Shown here one piece after another: positions 29,601 to 41,600 of a stretch of 64,000 nt of DNA (positions are counted from its first letter, which is position 1; each line of letters starts with the position of its first letter). Made by a program: the position numbers and the translations under genes. Under the pieces are notes generated by a model. The model had not been told where the DNA came from, searched no databases, and saw nothing but the letters and a program-made list of their open reading frames with translations. The DNA is taken from NCBI RefSeq assembly GCF_024763615.1, contig NC_077222.1, positions 29,946,001-30,010,000 of the forward strand. The letters are read 5' to 3'. The DNA is from Phlebotomus papatasi. Its lineage: Eukaryota; Arthropoda; Insecta; Diptera; Psychodidae.

Positions 29601-32600
29601 TCTCCCGAGGAGAACCTGCAACGAAAAGTTTCCGTGAAGTTTATCAAGAGCCCCTTTAAACTCAAATACCATCAAATGCGTTAGAAAGTTACTGTGGGTA
29701 GTACAAGGTAGGAGTTTAGTAGAGTAGAGTAGTAAGAGGGTGAGTGTGAATTGTGTTAGGGTAAACGTGTTATCGTGAGTATTTTACATAAGGTAAATTT
29801 TTAAACGAATATTCAATTTTTCAACTATTACACCAAATTGATAAAAAAATTAGGAGTTTCAATCTCTAAAAAGAACAAAAAAGTGATCTAAATTTATGAT
29901 AAGTGTTAAGTGTTTCTCATGATTTTGTGGGATTGTGTGCATGTGTGTTATAGAAATTACTTTAAAATGGGCTAGCGACGTGGTGTCACTAATTAATTTA
30001 TTTGTCTAAAGCTTCTCTCACAGAAGCAAAAACAGAAAGTAAAAACGATAAAAATAAACTATGACAAATTACACGGATAGCGAATTTGTTTAGTATGATA
30101 ATAAAATAATATTATTTCGGTTTTATGCGTGCAATCAGTGACTCAATAACTGAATAAACTCAATAACTCTAGTCTAAGAACAATTTGATAGCAAAATTTG
30201 ACTTTTAAGGTAAAGTCGGTAAAGTTCCCTAAAGTCGGTCGGTTCTTCAACTTGGCCGGAGGAATTAGTTAACCAATTTATTTTTTTTTTAATAATTTTC
30301 TATGAAATTTTCATTCATTTGCATTATGTACAATAGCCGTACTCACTATGGCGTTGTTATCTCGTAATCTCCGTAATCTGTTATCTTGTTATAATTTTTC
30401 ATTTATAAAATACATTACGAGAACATAACGAGATAACGAGATAACGATATTACAAGATAACAGCGCCATAGTGAGTACGGCTAATATAACAGACTTTATA
30501 ATGTTAAACCGGTTAAACCATGTTATATCAAATCTAAGTAAATTAAATAAATGACCCCACTGGCTTGGTTGAGGTACCGGTCGACTACAGGACACTTTAC
30601 CTTATAAGATTTCTTTCTGAATTATTTTACTTTAGTTTTTAAAGACTGTTTATAATTTAAAAGAGATATATAAGTGATATATTCTCTCCGTTATTTGAAC
30701 TATTTAGAAAATATACCTATCAGATACATAAAAAGAACCTGTCTCATATTTATTTTTTGGATTATTTTTAATTTGTTTGTTTACTTATTTTTATTTATGT
30801 TTATTTTTTGTATTAAATAGTGAAAAGAAGGGAAAGCCCCAAGAAAAGATATGTTGCCTGGGGAAAAAGATAGTTCATAAAAGACTTAAAGTCAGTATCT
30901 CTAATCGTTTGTTTTCTAAACCGGTAACAGATATATACATTTTGAAGCTTTTCCTATAAAATTTCCTATAAGAATATAGGAAATTTACTGCTCTACAACA
31001 TTTCAGAAGACTATTTTCCTCTATCTCGAAAGAAATGTGATTTTCGAATCATTTTCTAAAAGTCGATTTTGTGGAGATTCTCAAAATTGCTGGGGCCAAT
31101 TTTGTCAGTCTTTGGATAATTTGTGACGTTTTACTCTCGCAAACGTTAAAAATATCAAATAGACATATTTTTTATAGGAAATTTATTCCTCTACAACTTT
31201 GTCGCAGATAATTTTTCTCTATCTTAACGAGAAATGTGCTTAAATTGAACTAATCAGTATTGATATTTTCTGTAAGCCAAATATTCCGAAAATAGGGCTC
31301 AAAATTTCATTATTTTTTATTTTTCATAATCCTTCCTCGAATCCCTTGAAACTTTGTAAGTTTAAGAAAGTTCATGAAGGCTATCTAATATAAAATTTCA
31401 AGCCTCAGTCTCTTTTATTGTAGAAAATAGTGAATATTGAAATTTTCGTTTTGACAAATTTTGCCCCAGGCTCCCCTACGTTGAGCCGTCTCTCGGATTA
31501 AGTCGTAATAATTGTGTCTAGGAAAATATTTTCGAGGATCAGCTTGAATGTATTCAAGCATTTGTAATCGATTTTTAGAAGATTTATAATAAGAATTTTG
31601 GTATCAATTGCTCATAGGATTTCAAAGTATTTAAGGTAGTAAATATTTGCAAGAAGGCTTTAAGAATGCACTAGGTATTCTCATCTTGCTTGAATATTTC
31701 TACAAGATAATGTGAAGAATAAAATGCTTCTTGGACAGTTACTGGGGTTCAGCAATATGAAATATAATATTAGTAACTTTATTTAAACAATAGGGTTTTT
31801 GTAATTATGCATTTAACTTTTAACTATTCCAGGAGAGGAATTCTGTAAATTTTGTGGCAGTGTTACACGTGAGTTTGAAACCTGGTAATGCCAATAGAGC
31901 TTTTTCTCATATCACACGAGTTCAAAACACAATTTATGGAGTTTTTAATGAAATCCCTTTACTTAATGATTTTATGAAAATACAGTTCGTCTTGCTTGAT
32001 TTGGTTAATAAAATCCATTGTCATATGGATTGGTAAAAATCTCAAAAATGTGACTTCTGACAATGCCACGTGAGTTGAAATGGCAATGTCACGGCTACAA
32101 GATCACGTTTTCGAAAAAGCTCTCCTGAGATTCGAACACGTTTTGCCATGGCAATGCCAGAAGGTTACAGATACAGAATCATCCTATACAGGACCAATTT
32201 ATTGGTTTTCGATGAGAACATGTACATTATTGATTGTAGTTCAATAAAATTATTGTATTCAATCATGACAGAATCCATTTATGTTTGACATTGCGAAGCC
32301 CAGTCATTTATGGATTACTATAAGGTTAATTATAACTCAAAGCAATAAAATAATAAAATTAATATAAATTGTGAAAAGAACGTTTAACACGGCAAAGGAC
32401 TATAGAGCCAGAGATGAAACATTTCCGTCGTTTGGCATTAGACCCTGTAGCGGAATTCTGTAATTTTCGTTACATTGTCACACGTGAGTTCGAAACCTGG
32501 CAATGCCAATCGAGCTTTTTTTGTCATATCATATGAGTTCGAAAATGCAATTCATTGATTTTTAATGAAATCCCTTTACTTAAAGATTTTATGAAAATAC

Positions 32601-35600
32601 AGTACGTCTTGGTTGATTTGTTTAACAAAATTCATTGTCATTTGAAAAGCCAGAAATATCAAATATGTGATTTCTGACAATGCCACGTCAGCTGAAATGG
32701 CAATGTTACGGCTATAGGATCGCATTTTTCGAAAAATCTCTCCTAAGATTCGAATCCAATTTGTCATATGGAATTCCCCTCCTGGTTACCAAAAATAAGA
32801 CGACGGCGGACGCATAGTAGGGGGGTTAACGGAAAGACATATGTTGAGAAATAAATATAATACTATATAATACTTAGTAACTTTAGTAATTGCTGCAAGT
32901 AATAATTCTACCTAGGGTGCTTATACAAAAAAGACTGGGTTTAGTACAGTACAGTTAGTATCTGGTTCAGTCATCTAATGATGGAAGAGCATATCATCTG
33001 TATTCATAAGGCCCCATTTCTGGACTTATGGAAACTTTTTAGTACATCATATTAATTAATTATTGTTAAACTACAAATAAAAAGAGTTTTTATATCAATA
33101 AATTGAACTTTACTTTTACATAATTGGTATTGGTACTCAAGTAGTAATACAGCCTTGATCGGATTCTTTGAATAATCAAGAAGAAAAAATTAGTCTTTTG
33201 GGTAAGGTTAGCCTTACAGGCAAATTTAGTGTATGTGGGCTTCTGATAATCCTAACCTTGGGCCAAATGCACTTTGTTTGCCTGAGTCACAATTCTGACA
33301 CTGTTGTTTGACGATTTTCTTTACGTTATTAAAATTATGACCCAGGTTAGAATACTACTTTTGTCTTTCACAAAAAGGCTTTTACCGGCTTTTACTGTGA
33401 GCAATAAAAAAAGGTAATGGTAAGGCATTTTGTTTTACAGAGACCAGTAAGATTATACAACTAAAATGTTTAAAATTGCATTGCAGCATTGGTCAAAAAG
33501 TTTTACCGAGAAAAAACTGAAAATAACATGTAATGAATCTGCTATGGATTTAACCAGGAGCGGAAAATTTGCGGATTTTTTTCGTGCAACTTCAACTTAA
33601 AATATAACGAAAGAATCGAAAATCCAAATTGGTTAGGGTCGACTGAACACCTCTTCGGCAGGGAACCCCTGTCAAAATGTTGAAATGTATTTAATGTATT
33701 AAATAAAATTAAGTAATATAGCGTTTTTTCATTAATCTACGTTTTTGAATAAGGATAAGTGTTCAAATTTGGTATAGATTAGGGTGTCAATAGGTCCTGA
33801 CACGAGTTTTTAAAGTGTCAATAGGTGTTCTTTTCACCCTACAAGTGATTCTTTATTATATCAGACATAAACTATGGCAAGCAAATCTTGCTTTTAACAT
33901 TTTGATCAGTATTTTAGTAAATTTGGTCAGTTAAAATCGTATTTGGAAATATTAACAGTTCCCTATTAAAAAAAATAAAATGAATGTGAAATATTATTGG
34001 AAAGGGATATTTAAGATATTTATAATTATTTAGATATTTCAGGCAAAAAATCATTAAAATTTTCGAACAAGTTTGTATTAATAACTTAATAAGTAGTACA
34101 CTGAGAAAAAACGGGGATGCGATTAACTTTTTTCTTCATAACTTTAACACTCTTTAGGTGTAAAAATATATCAACATTTTTTATTGTTAATTTTACATCT
34201 CTTTAAGGGTAGAAATAACATGAAAAAGGGTAACTTTAACCCCTAATACACCTAAAAAGGGTAATATTTACACCGATTTCGGATCAATACTGCAGGGTAA
34301 AATTAACATTTCTGGAATGTTATTTTAACTTTTTCGGATTTCTCTCAGTAGGGACTTTTTCGCCTATTCCTAAATAAAGCTGGTTCTTACAATTATTTTA
34401 TTTAGATCAATTATTTTGTCTATCTAAATTACATCATGATAAAACCCAGCTATACGCGAAAAAATCGTATAACAACACTGACTGAGAGAAATCCGAAAAA
34501 AATTAAAATAACATTCCAGAAATGTTAATTTTACCCTGCAGTATTGATCTAAAATCGGTGTAAATATTACCCTTTTTAGGTGTATTGGGGGTTAAAGTTA
34601 CCCTTTTTCATGTTAATTTTACCCCTAAAGAGGTGTAAAATTAACATTAAAAAATGTTGATATATTTTTACACCTAAAAAGTGTTAAAGTTAGGAGGAAA
34701 AAAAGTTAATCGCACCCTCTTTTTTTCTCAGTGAATGTAGCCCCAGAGCTCAAAGTAGTCCCAACTCCCCCTAGGATATTTTTTTGATCACTTAGAATTT
34801 TCTTCTATTTTCAATATGTTTTATTATTCTGATCCAAGATGTTTTTCGAAAACATTTTCAGTCTTTTCAGTTGTTACAATTTTATCTGGATTTATCACTC
34901 ATTATTTAATAGTTTATTGTTGTAAATGTTAATACTTTTGCATGGTTAATCAGCATGTTTAAGTAATTAAATTCATTTTACTGCTGGAAATATTAATTTT
35001 TGTTGATTTATTAATTTTATTTTCGCAATCCAGTGCTATGAATTACTGTCAAAAATTTTCATATAAATTGATTGATTGATTTGATTGATTTGTTTATTAT
35101 CATCTCTGTTTTTTGTCCCACCCCCCATGCGGCCATCGCCGTCTTAGCGTCGATTCCAACCTCCGGGATGAAAACGATGGAAAATCCCTTCATTGGTTGT
35201 ATATTTTGAGACCATACATAAGCACGTAGGTCACACTAAATGGGAAAATGGGTATGCTCACAGAGAGAAGTTAAAGAAAACCTAGCCATAAAGGCTGTTT
35301 GGCTTCTTGCATAGCACATAAAAGTTTATTTAATGGTATAATTATTATTTAATTATATAAATTTCATATAAATTGTAATGATAAAAGAATTTAAATTAAA
35401 TTTTAATTTTTTTTTATGAATTACGTACTCGCACAATTGACTAAAATCCTCAATGGGTTCCTGCTTGATGAAAATATCACTGTAATCAGCAGAATATTCG
35501 TAAGGAGTTCTTTCCTGTTTCTTCTTTAAATACAGCAGAAAATTTGATACTTGTCGCAATGATGGAAGCTTAAGCACAGGATTGCGACAGAGAAAACTCA

Positions 35601-38600
35601 AAATCTCCTTTGGTCTGCGCACATGATTCCGATAGAGCATTTCGATTTCATCCTTTACTAGGGGAGTTATCCCAATTCCGTGAGCTTCATTGGCATCATG
35701 AGTATGATCACTGTCTGTCCTGAACAAGTGAACTTGCGGAGAATTGGCTTCGTAGAGCAGATGAACTTCCTGGGCACATTGAATTCCCCGGCGTTTGGCT
35801 AAGTTACAGCGAAAGTATTTTTTAATGCCCTCAGAAGTGTGATTTTTAAACCGATAGCTCCAACAAGCCTCAACTTTAAGGGCTCTCTCTGCAATTTCTG
35901 CGTTTGGGAAAATTCTTTCCCTGCGCCAATTTTTCTGGGAGATATTTCGTGGTTTTGCTTTTTGCTCAAAAACTACCGGTTCAGGCTCGAGAAATGCTTC
36001 ACCAAAGTGACTAGCGTTGAATTGAACAAATCTGGAATTTAGGTTGAAATTATTGTATTTTTGTCATTTGAGATTGGGAAAAAAAGAATTTATTACTCTT
36101 GAAAAGACGCTGAAGATGATGAGTCTGATAATTCTATTTTGATTGTCTCTTGATCAACAGAAACGACTTCTGGTGATGAGAGAGGCTCTTCCTTTGGGAC
36201 GGGATGTGAAGTACTAGGAACATTGTATAATGCCTGAGAATTGTTGGAACTCATGTATTCCTCTACAATACTATTGTGAGTATGTTCGTTTTCTGTTCGA
36301 AACAGGTGGACACGACTTGATTCTCTCTCATAACCCAGGTAAATCTCTTGGGCACATTGTTTTCCACGTGTCCTGGTCAAATTGCAGCGGAAGTAGTTTT
36401 TAACGCCATCCAAAGTACTATTGCTGAATCGATATCCCCAGCAACCTTCTTGCTTGATGAAATCCAGGGCATCCTGTTCACAGGCAAATGTCGCTTCTTT
36501 CCTCCAGTTCCTTTGAGTCCTTCTCATCTTCAAAGGGGGTTCATTTTCATAATAATCTTGAGTTTCCCTGGGTTCATCTTTAACGTGAACATCTAGTTCG
36601 GGTTCTTCAAAAGGCTCTTCGAGATGTTCAGTCTTAACAATTGTAAGATTGGCCATATTTGAAGTACTGGCCATTTCATTTTTTGGCATAAATACTTGAG
36701 GTGCAATTAGTGGTGGAACTCTGTAAATTGGCTCAAAACGCCTGGACAAATTATGCGTATGCTCACAGTTTGTCCTATACAAGTGAACTTGGTGGGAGGT
36801 ATTTTCAAACATCAGATGAAGCTCTTGAGCACATTTCCTCTTCCTCCTTTTGCCATATTTGCACTCATAGTATTTTTTTACACCCTCATAGGTATGATTC
36901 TTGAAGCGATAGGACCAACAACCCTCATCAAGGATTGCTTTCATAGCTTCAGATTCATTGGGAAATGTCTTTTCTTTAACCCAATCCTTGTAGGAACGTT
37001 TCTTCCTACTATTCATAATTAATATAGATTTTGCGCAAAATTTTTTTTACTAGTTAAACTTTCAAAAATACCGCTTGAAAACTGCACAATCCACAGTGGT
37101 ATTACACATTAATGAGAAACTCTCTCAGTAGTGTACCTATATATCAAATGCGAAGTGTGGGGTTTTGTTCTATCTCACTAAATACTGACACTCAACAGTA
37201 TTTGTATTTGGGCACAAATACTGAAAACTGAATCTTCTTCAAAAGCAGAATGACTGCCAAATCTCACAAATATTTAATTTGATGTAATAAAGCACAGTCT
37301 TTTACACTATATATTCCATATATTCAATAGATTAGCATTATCACTCATATTCATTCACTTAATGCACCACAGCAGATTTCATATCCCAGGTGTTTCACCT
37401 CTGAAAGTATCCGCAAAACTGAGAATACAGCCGTTCGTTGAACAGTATACTTATTAAACCGACAGAGTCGAACTGGGGCTAAATCACTGGAAACTAATAC
37501 AACTTTTGACAAAGAAAACAACTGTACTGAAAATCATGAAATGTACATTCTCCTCAATTCATACTTGAACATCGGTATAAATGGTATAAATGAAAAAAAA
37601 ATATCCAGTTTATGCTCTAACAACCCCCTACGGCCCTGTTTACTATCTGATGCCGCACAAATACTGCTGAAACTGGTTTTTTATTAGTCACACGGTCGAT
37701 TTCATCTACAGCGCATTACTTGGTCGTACTGCTAACTCGTGTACCATCGTCCCCATTCGTATCTCTGTTGTTATGGCAACACACAGTACCGACCATTCAG
37801 TTTTGTGCTGCATACAAATTGGTCTTTAGCATTACAGTTCCGTGAAAAAAGTCACTGACTGCTTTAGTAGCATAAAACCCAACTCACTTTCATTTCATAA
37901 ATCAATACTGAGTTTATGTAGATATAAAACACATATATATAGCGGTATAATAAAATAAGTACGGTGGATTCTCCCTTTTCGTCAGTACTTACTTCTCGCA
38001 ACTTCAAAATTTATTATATAAAAAATATTTTTTCTTGTGAATAAGCCCAAAGTTAGAAATATCGCTATTGATATAAAGTTCAATAAGAGAACAGTACCTT
38101 ATTTAATTTCAATAGCAACAAAAGATATTTGGTCAGTAGAAAAATTTTATTGTTTCAACTCCACAGAGAAAGTAATACATTGTCATCACGCAATTTCCAC
38201 AATCAAAATTAATAAAACAAATATATTTTAGAGAAACCAACATTACCGATAATCAATTTCTATCACAATTTAATTGATATTATTTCTACATAATTTTTGG
38301 ACAATGTTAGTGGCAAACTATAAATAGTTTTAATTTGATACTGAACCCGAAAAATACCATAGGCAAATAATTTCGCTAAAAGCTTGAACTCGTGAACAAC
38401 TTTATTTATTGAAACGAATTAATACTCAATTTACTTTTATGATTATTAAATATTTTATTGGTATTTTACTGCTCGTAATCCATTTAGAAAGCAGTATTAA
38501 TAATTCCTTGATTTTTGTACCCCCCAAAATTTCCATCTCTCACCCATTGGGATCACTTTTCAGGCAGTTTAGCCATATGTTCGTCTGATCCATATAACTT

Positions 38601-41600
38601 TCATCAAATCTAGACACTAAACGGTTAGATATAGCAGTTTAGAATTTTCAGAGGACTCTTTTTAAATCAACTCAAGGATTATGATTTCCCAAGAAACATT
38701 TTCTTCTGCATATTGTCTTATACAATTATCGCAGTAAGGCATTATATAACCAAAATTCTTATATTCCGCTTATAGCGTTCTTGTTTCGGTTTCTGTGACT
38801 ACTAAAAGTGGGATGGTAGACTATTATGGGGCTTAAGAGTTTCTAAAGGAATTTCAAAATAAAATTTTCATTTTAAGTGTGTTGAAGGTAGATGAAAAGC
38901 CTTGTCAACCATATCAAAGTCTGACCTTTATAAGGCAGGTATTTTGCTTTTTAGGTATAGTGCCCGCTCTCTAATTCGGATCGGTGTAATCCGGAAGAGT
39001 TATCGACGGTTACATTTAAAATAATTTTGAGGTCATGTATGCATGTGTGTTCAGCAATGAAAATAAATAACCCTGTGATATTTTTACTTAAATAGCATAG
39101 AATTCTCTAATTAGGGGAGACTGGGGCAAAATTTGTCAAAACGAAAATTTCAATATTCACTATTTTCTAAAATAAAAGAGACTGAGGCTTGAAATTTTTA
39201 TTATGATATCCTTCATGAACCTTCTTAAACTTACAAAGTTTCAAGGAATTCGGGAAGGAGTATGTAAAATAAAAAAAATAAATAATGAAATTTTGAGCCC
39301 TATTTTTGGAATATTTGGCTTACAGAAAATATCAATACTGATTAGCTCAATTTAAGCATATTTCTCGTTAAGATAGAGAAAAATTATTTTCGACAAAGTT
39401 GTAGAGAAATAAATTTCGTATAAAATATGTTTATTTGATATTTTTAACGTTTGCGAGAGTAAAACTGACAAAATTTGCCCCAGTAATTATGTGAATATCC
39501 ACAAAAACGACTTTTAGAAAATGATTCGAAAATTACATTTCTTCGAGATAGAGGAAAATAGTTCTCTGCAATGTTGTAGAGCAGTAAATTTCCTATAAGA
39601 ATAAGCTCATTATAAAACGTTTAAGTTTTCTCAGTTTTGCCCCAGTCTCCCTATGTGTTTTTAATTTTCTTTAAAACTTTTATTCAAATTTAAAAAAAAA
39701 GACTTGTATTATCTGTATTTACGAGTCGTTGAATAAATTCAAAAAATCCGAATAACGAAGCGGGCACTGTATTAGGGGGAAGTGGGGCAACTGTGTATTA
39801 ACGCAGCTATGAAAATGGATTTTTTCTCTTATTTACAAATCGCTCCTTGGAAATTACAAGGGGCCAACTCACTTTTTGGCGATTTTGAGATTTTAATGCA
39901 CTCAGACAGAGAATTTAATAAAATTTCAGATGATATGAATCATTAAATTTCGTAGTTACATAAGTTTTTCAAAATTTTACTCTTTATGATTGCTTGCGCG
40001 GTTTTGCTTGAAGTCAAGGGGCAAAAATAGATTTATCGTTCAAATTTTTGTGAAACAATTGACTAACTCAAGCAAGTTTCATGAAAATTTGCGCATCATT
40101 TAGAATGACAAAGAGCTAACTCATAAAAAAGCATATTTTGAAAGGTAAAATTATGTATGTTTCGATGTTTATAATAATGCTCATACAAGTAGAAAAAAAT
40201 TAAATTGTTTTTATTAACATACTTAATTGAGATAATTATTTATACAAAGTTTAATCTTTCATGCTGTCTCCTGAAAAATGGCTTAGATTGAGTTGGCCCC
40301 TTATAATTTCCAAGGAGCGAAATGTTTGAGCTGTATCATGATGTAATTTAGCTTCGCAATTGATTTGTTGAGCTAAATTATATCATAATAATGTCCAGTT
40401 TTATTTGCAAGTGTCAGAAAAAAACTCAGTTTCAAAGCTGCCCCAATTCACAGGTACCCTCATTTGTCTGTAAGGGGTTATGTGGGACACAAAATATATG
40501 CATTTTTTTTTAATATATTTTTTCAACATAATAAAAATATATTTAATTAGTGTTTTTAAGCATATAGGGGAAATGCTCATAATTTTGTCCAGTTTCTTAT
40601 TTTGGACACTTTGAGGATAACATTGGACACTAAAAATAAATTGATTAAAATGATGGATTTTTATTCCAATATTTGATGAATAATGAATTCTATCTAAATA
40701 TTTGTTCTTTTTGGAAGATTTTAACACTAAATACGTTAAAATTTGAATATTATTTGAGTTGAAATTGCTTTGTTGAAAATTCAGTGTGAGCAATTGCTTA
40801 CGAGAAATATGACAGAACTTCGTGGCTTACTTCAGTCTTATTTAGTTTTGGTGAAGTACTAATAAAGTTTGTTCGCTGTTTTTGAGTGATATTATTGAAT
40901 ATTCATTGAATATTGTGTTGATTCACGTTACTGATGATTTGTACATTTGACCTGAAGTGAGATTTGCCTTGTGAATTAGATTTTTCTTGAGAAAAATGGG
41001 AAATTTTTTAAGACATTCACCAGTGAGGTGATGATTCTTATTTTGGACAGGTGTTTTTCTCACGAAATTTCGTGAAGTTTTAGCTTTTGTGATGACTAGG
41101 TTGGACAAATGCCTGGAGAAATAAAGGAGCATCATCTCTACGAAAGAGATGCAGTGAAAAATGCCTTGAAAGGCTCCCGGAAAGGGCAGGGAATGAGCGA
41201 ATCCGCACGTACTTGGAGTACCGAAGTCAACTCACTTTAATGAATGATATGGAAAGTTTCTGGGCTTCTTGTGACATTTCACGTTTCCCTTACATGACCG
41301 GGAAGAGGACTTGGTAAGATTGGTTCATAAAATGAAGAACAATGGGCATCCTGTTGAGGCGGATTATCTGTCCAAATTTACAGCCAAGTTGTAAAAATTA
41401 ATAACCAAGTTGTCCAAAATAAGAGTCAAATTCACCTCTACATATCAATTCATTTTTAAACGTATTAAAACTAATTTTAGTAAAAATGAGATAATAAATA
41501 GCTTGCCAAGTTTCTAAAAAATCCTTCTGAAAAGAGAGTAACAAAAAAAGTCAATTAGTATTGAAAATATCGCACTTCAAACTTAGGATATCGATGCTTA

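Noticed and set aside
36348..37022. Plus-strand frames opposite the FLYWCH-like gene
   Set aside because: No family resemblance; the minus strand carries three repeated, exactly spaced zinc-finger modules.
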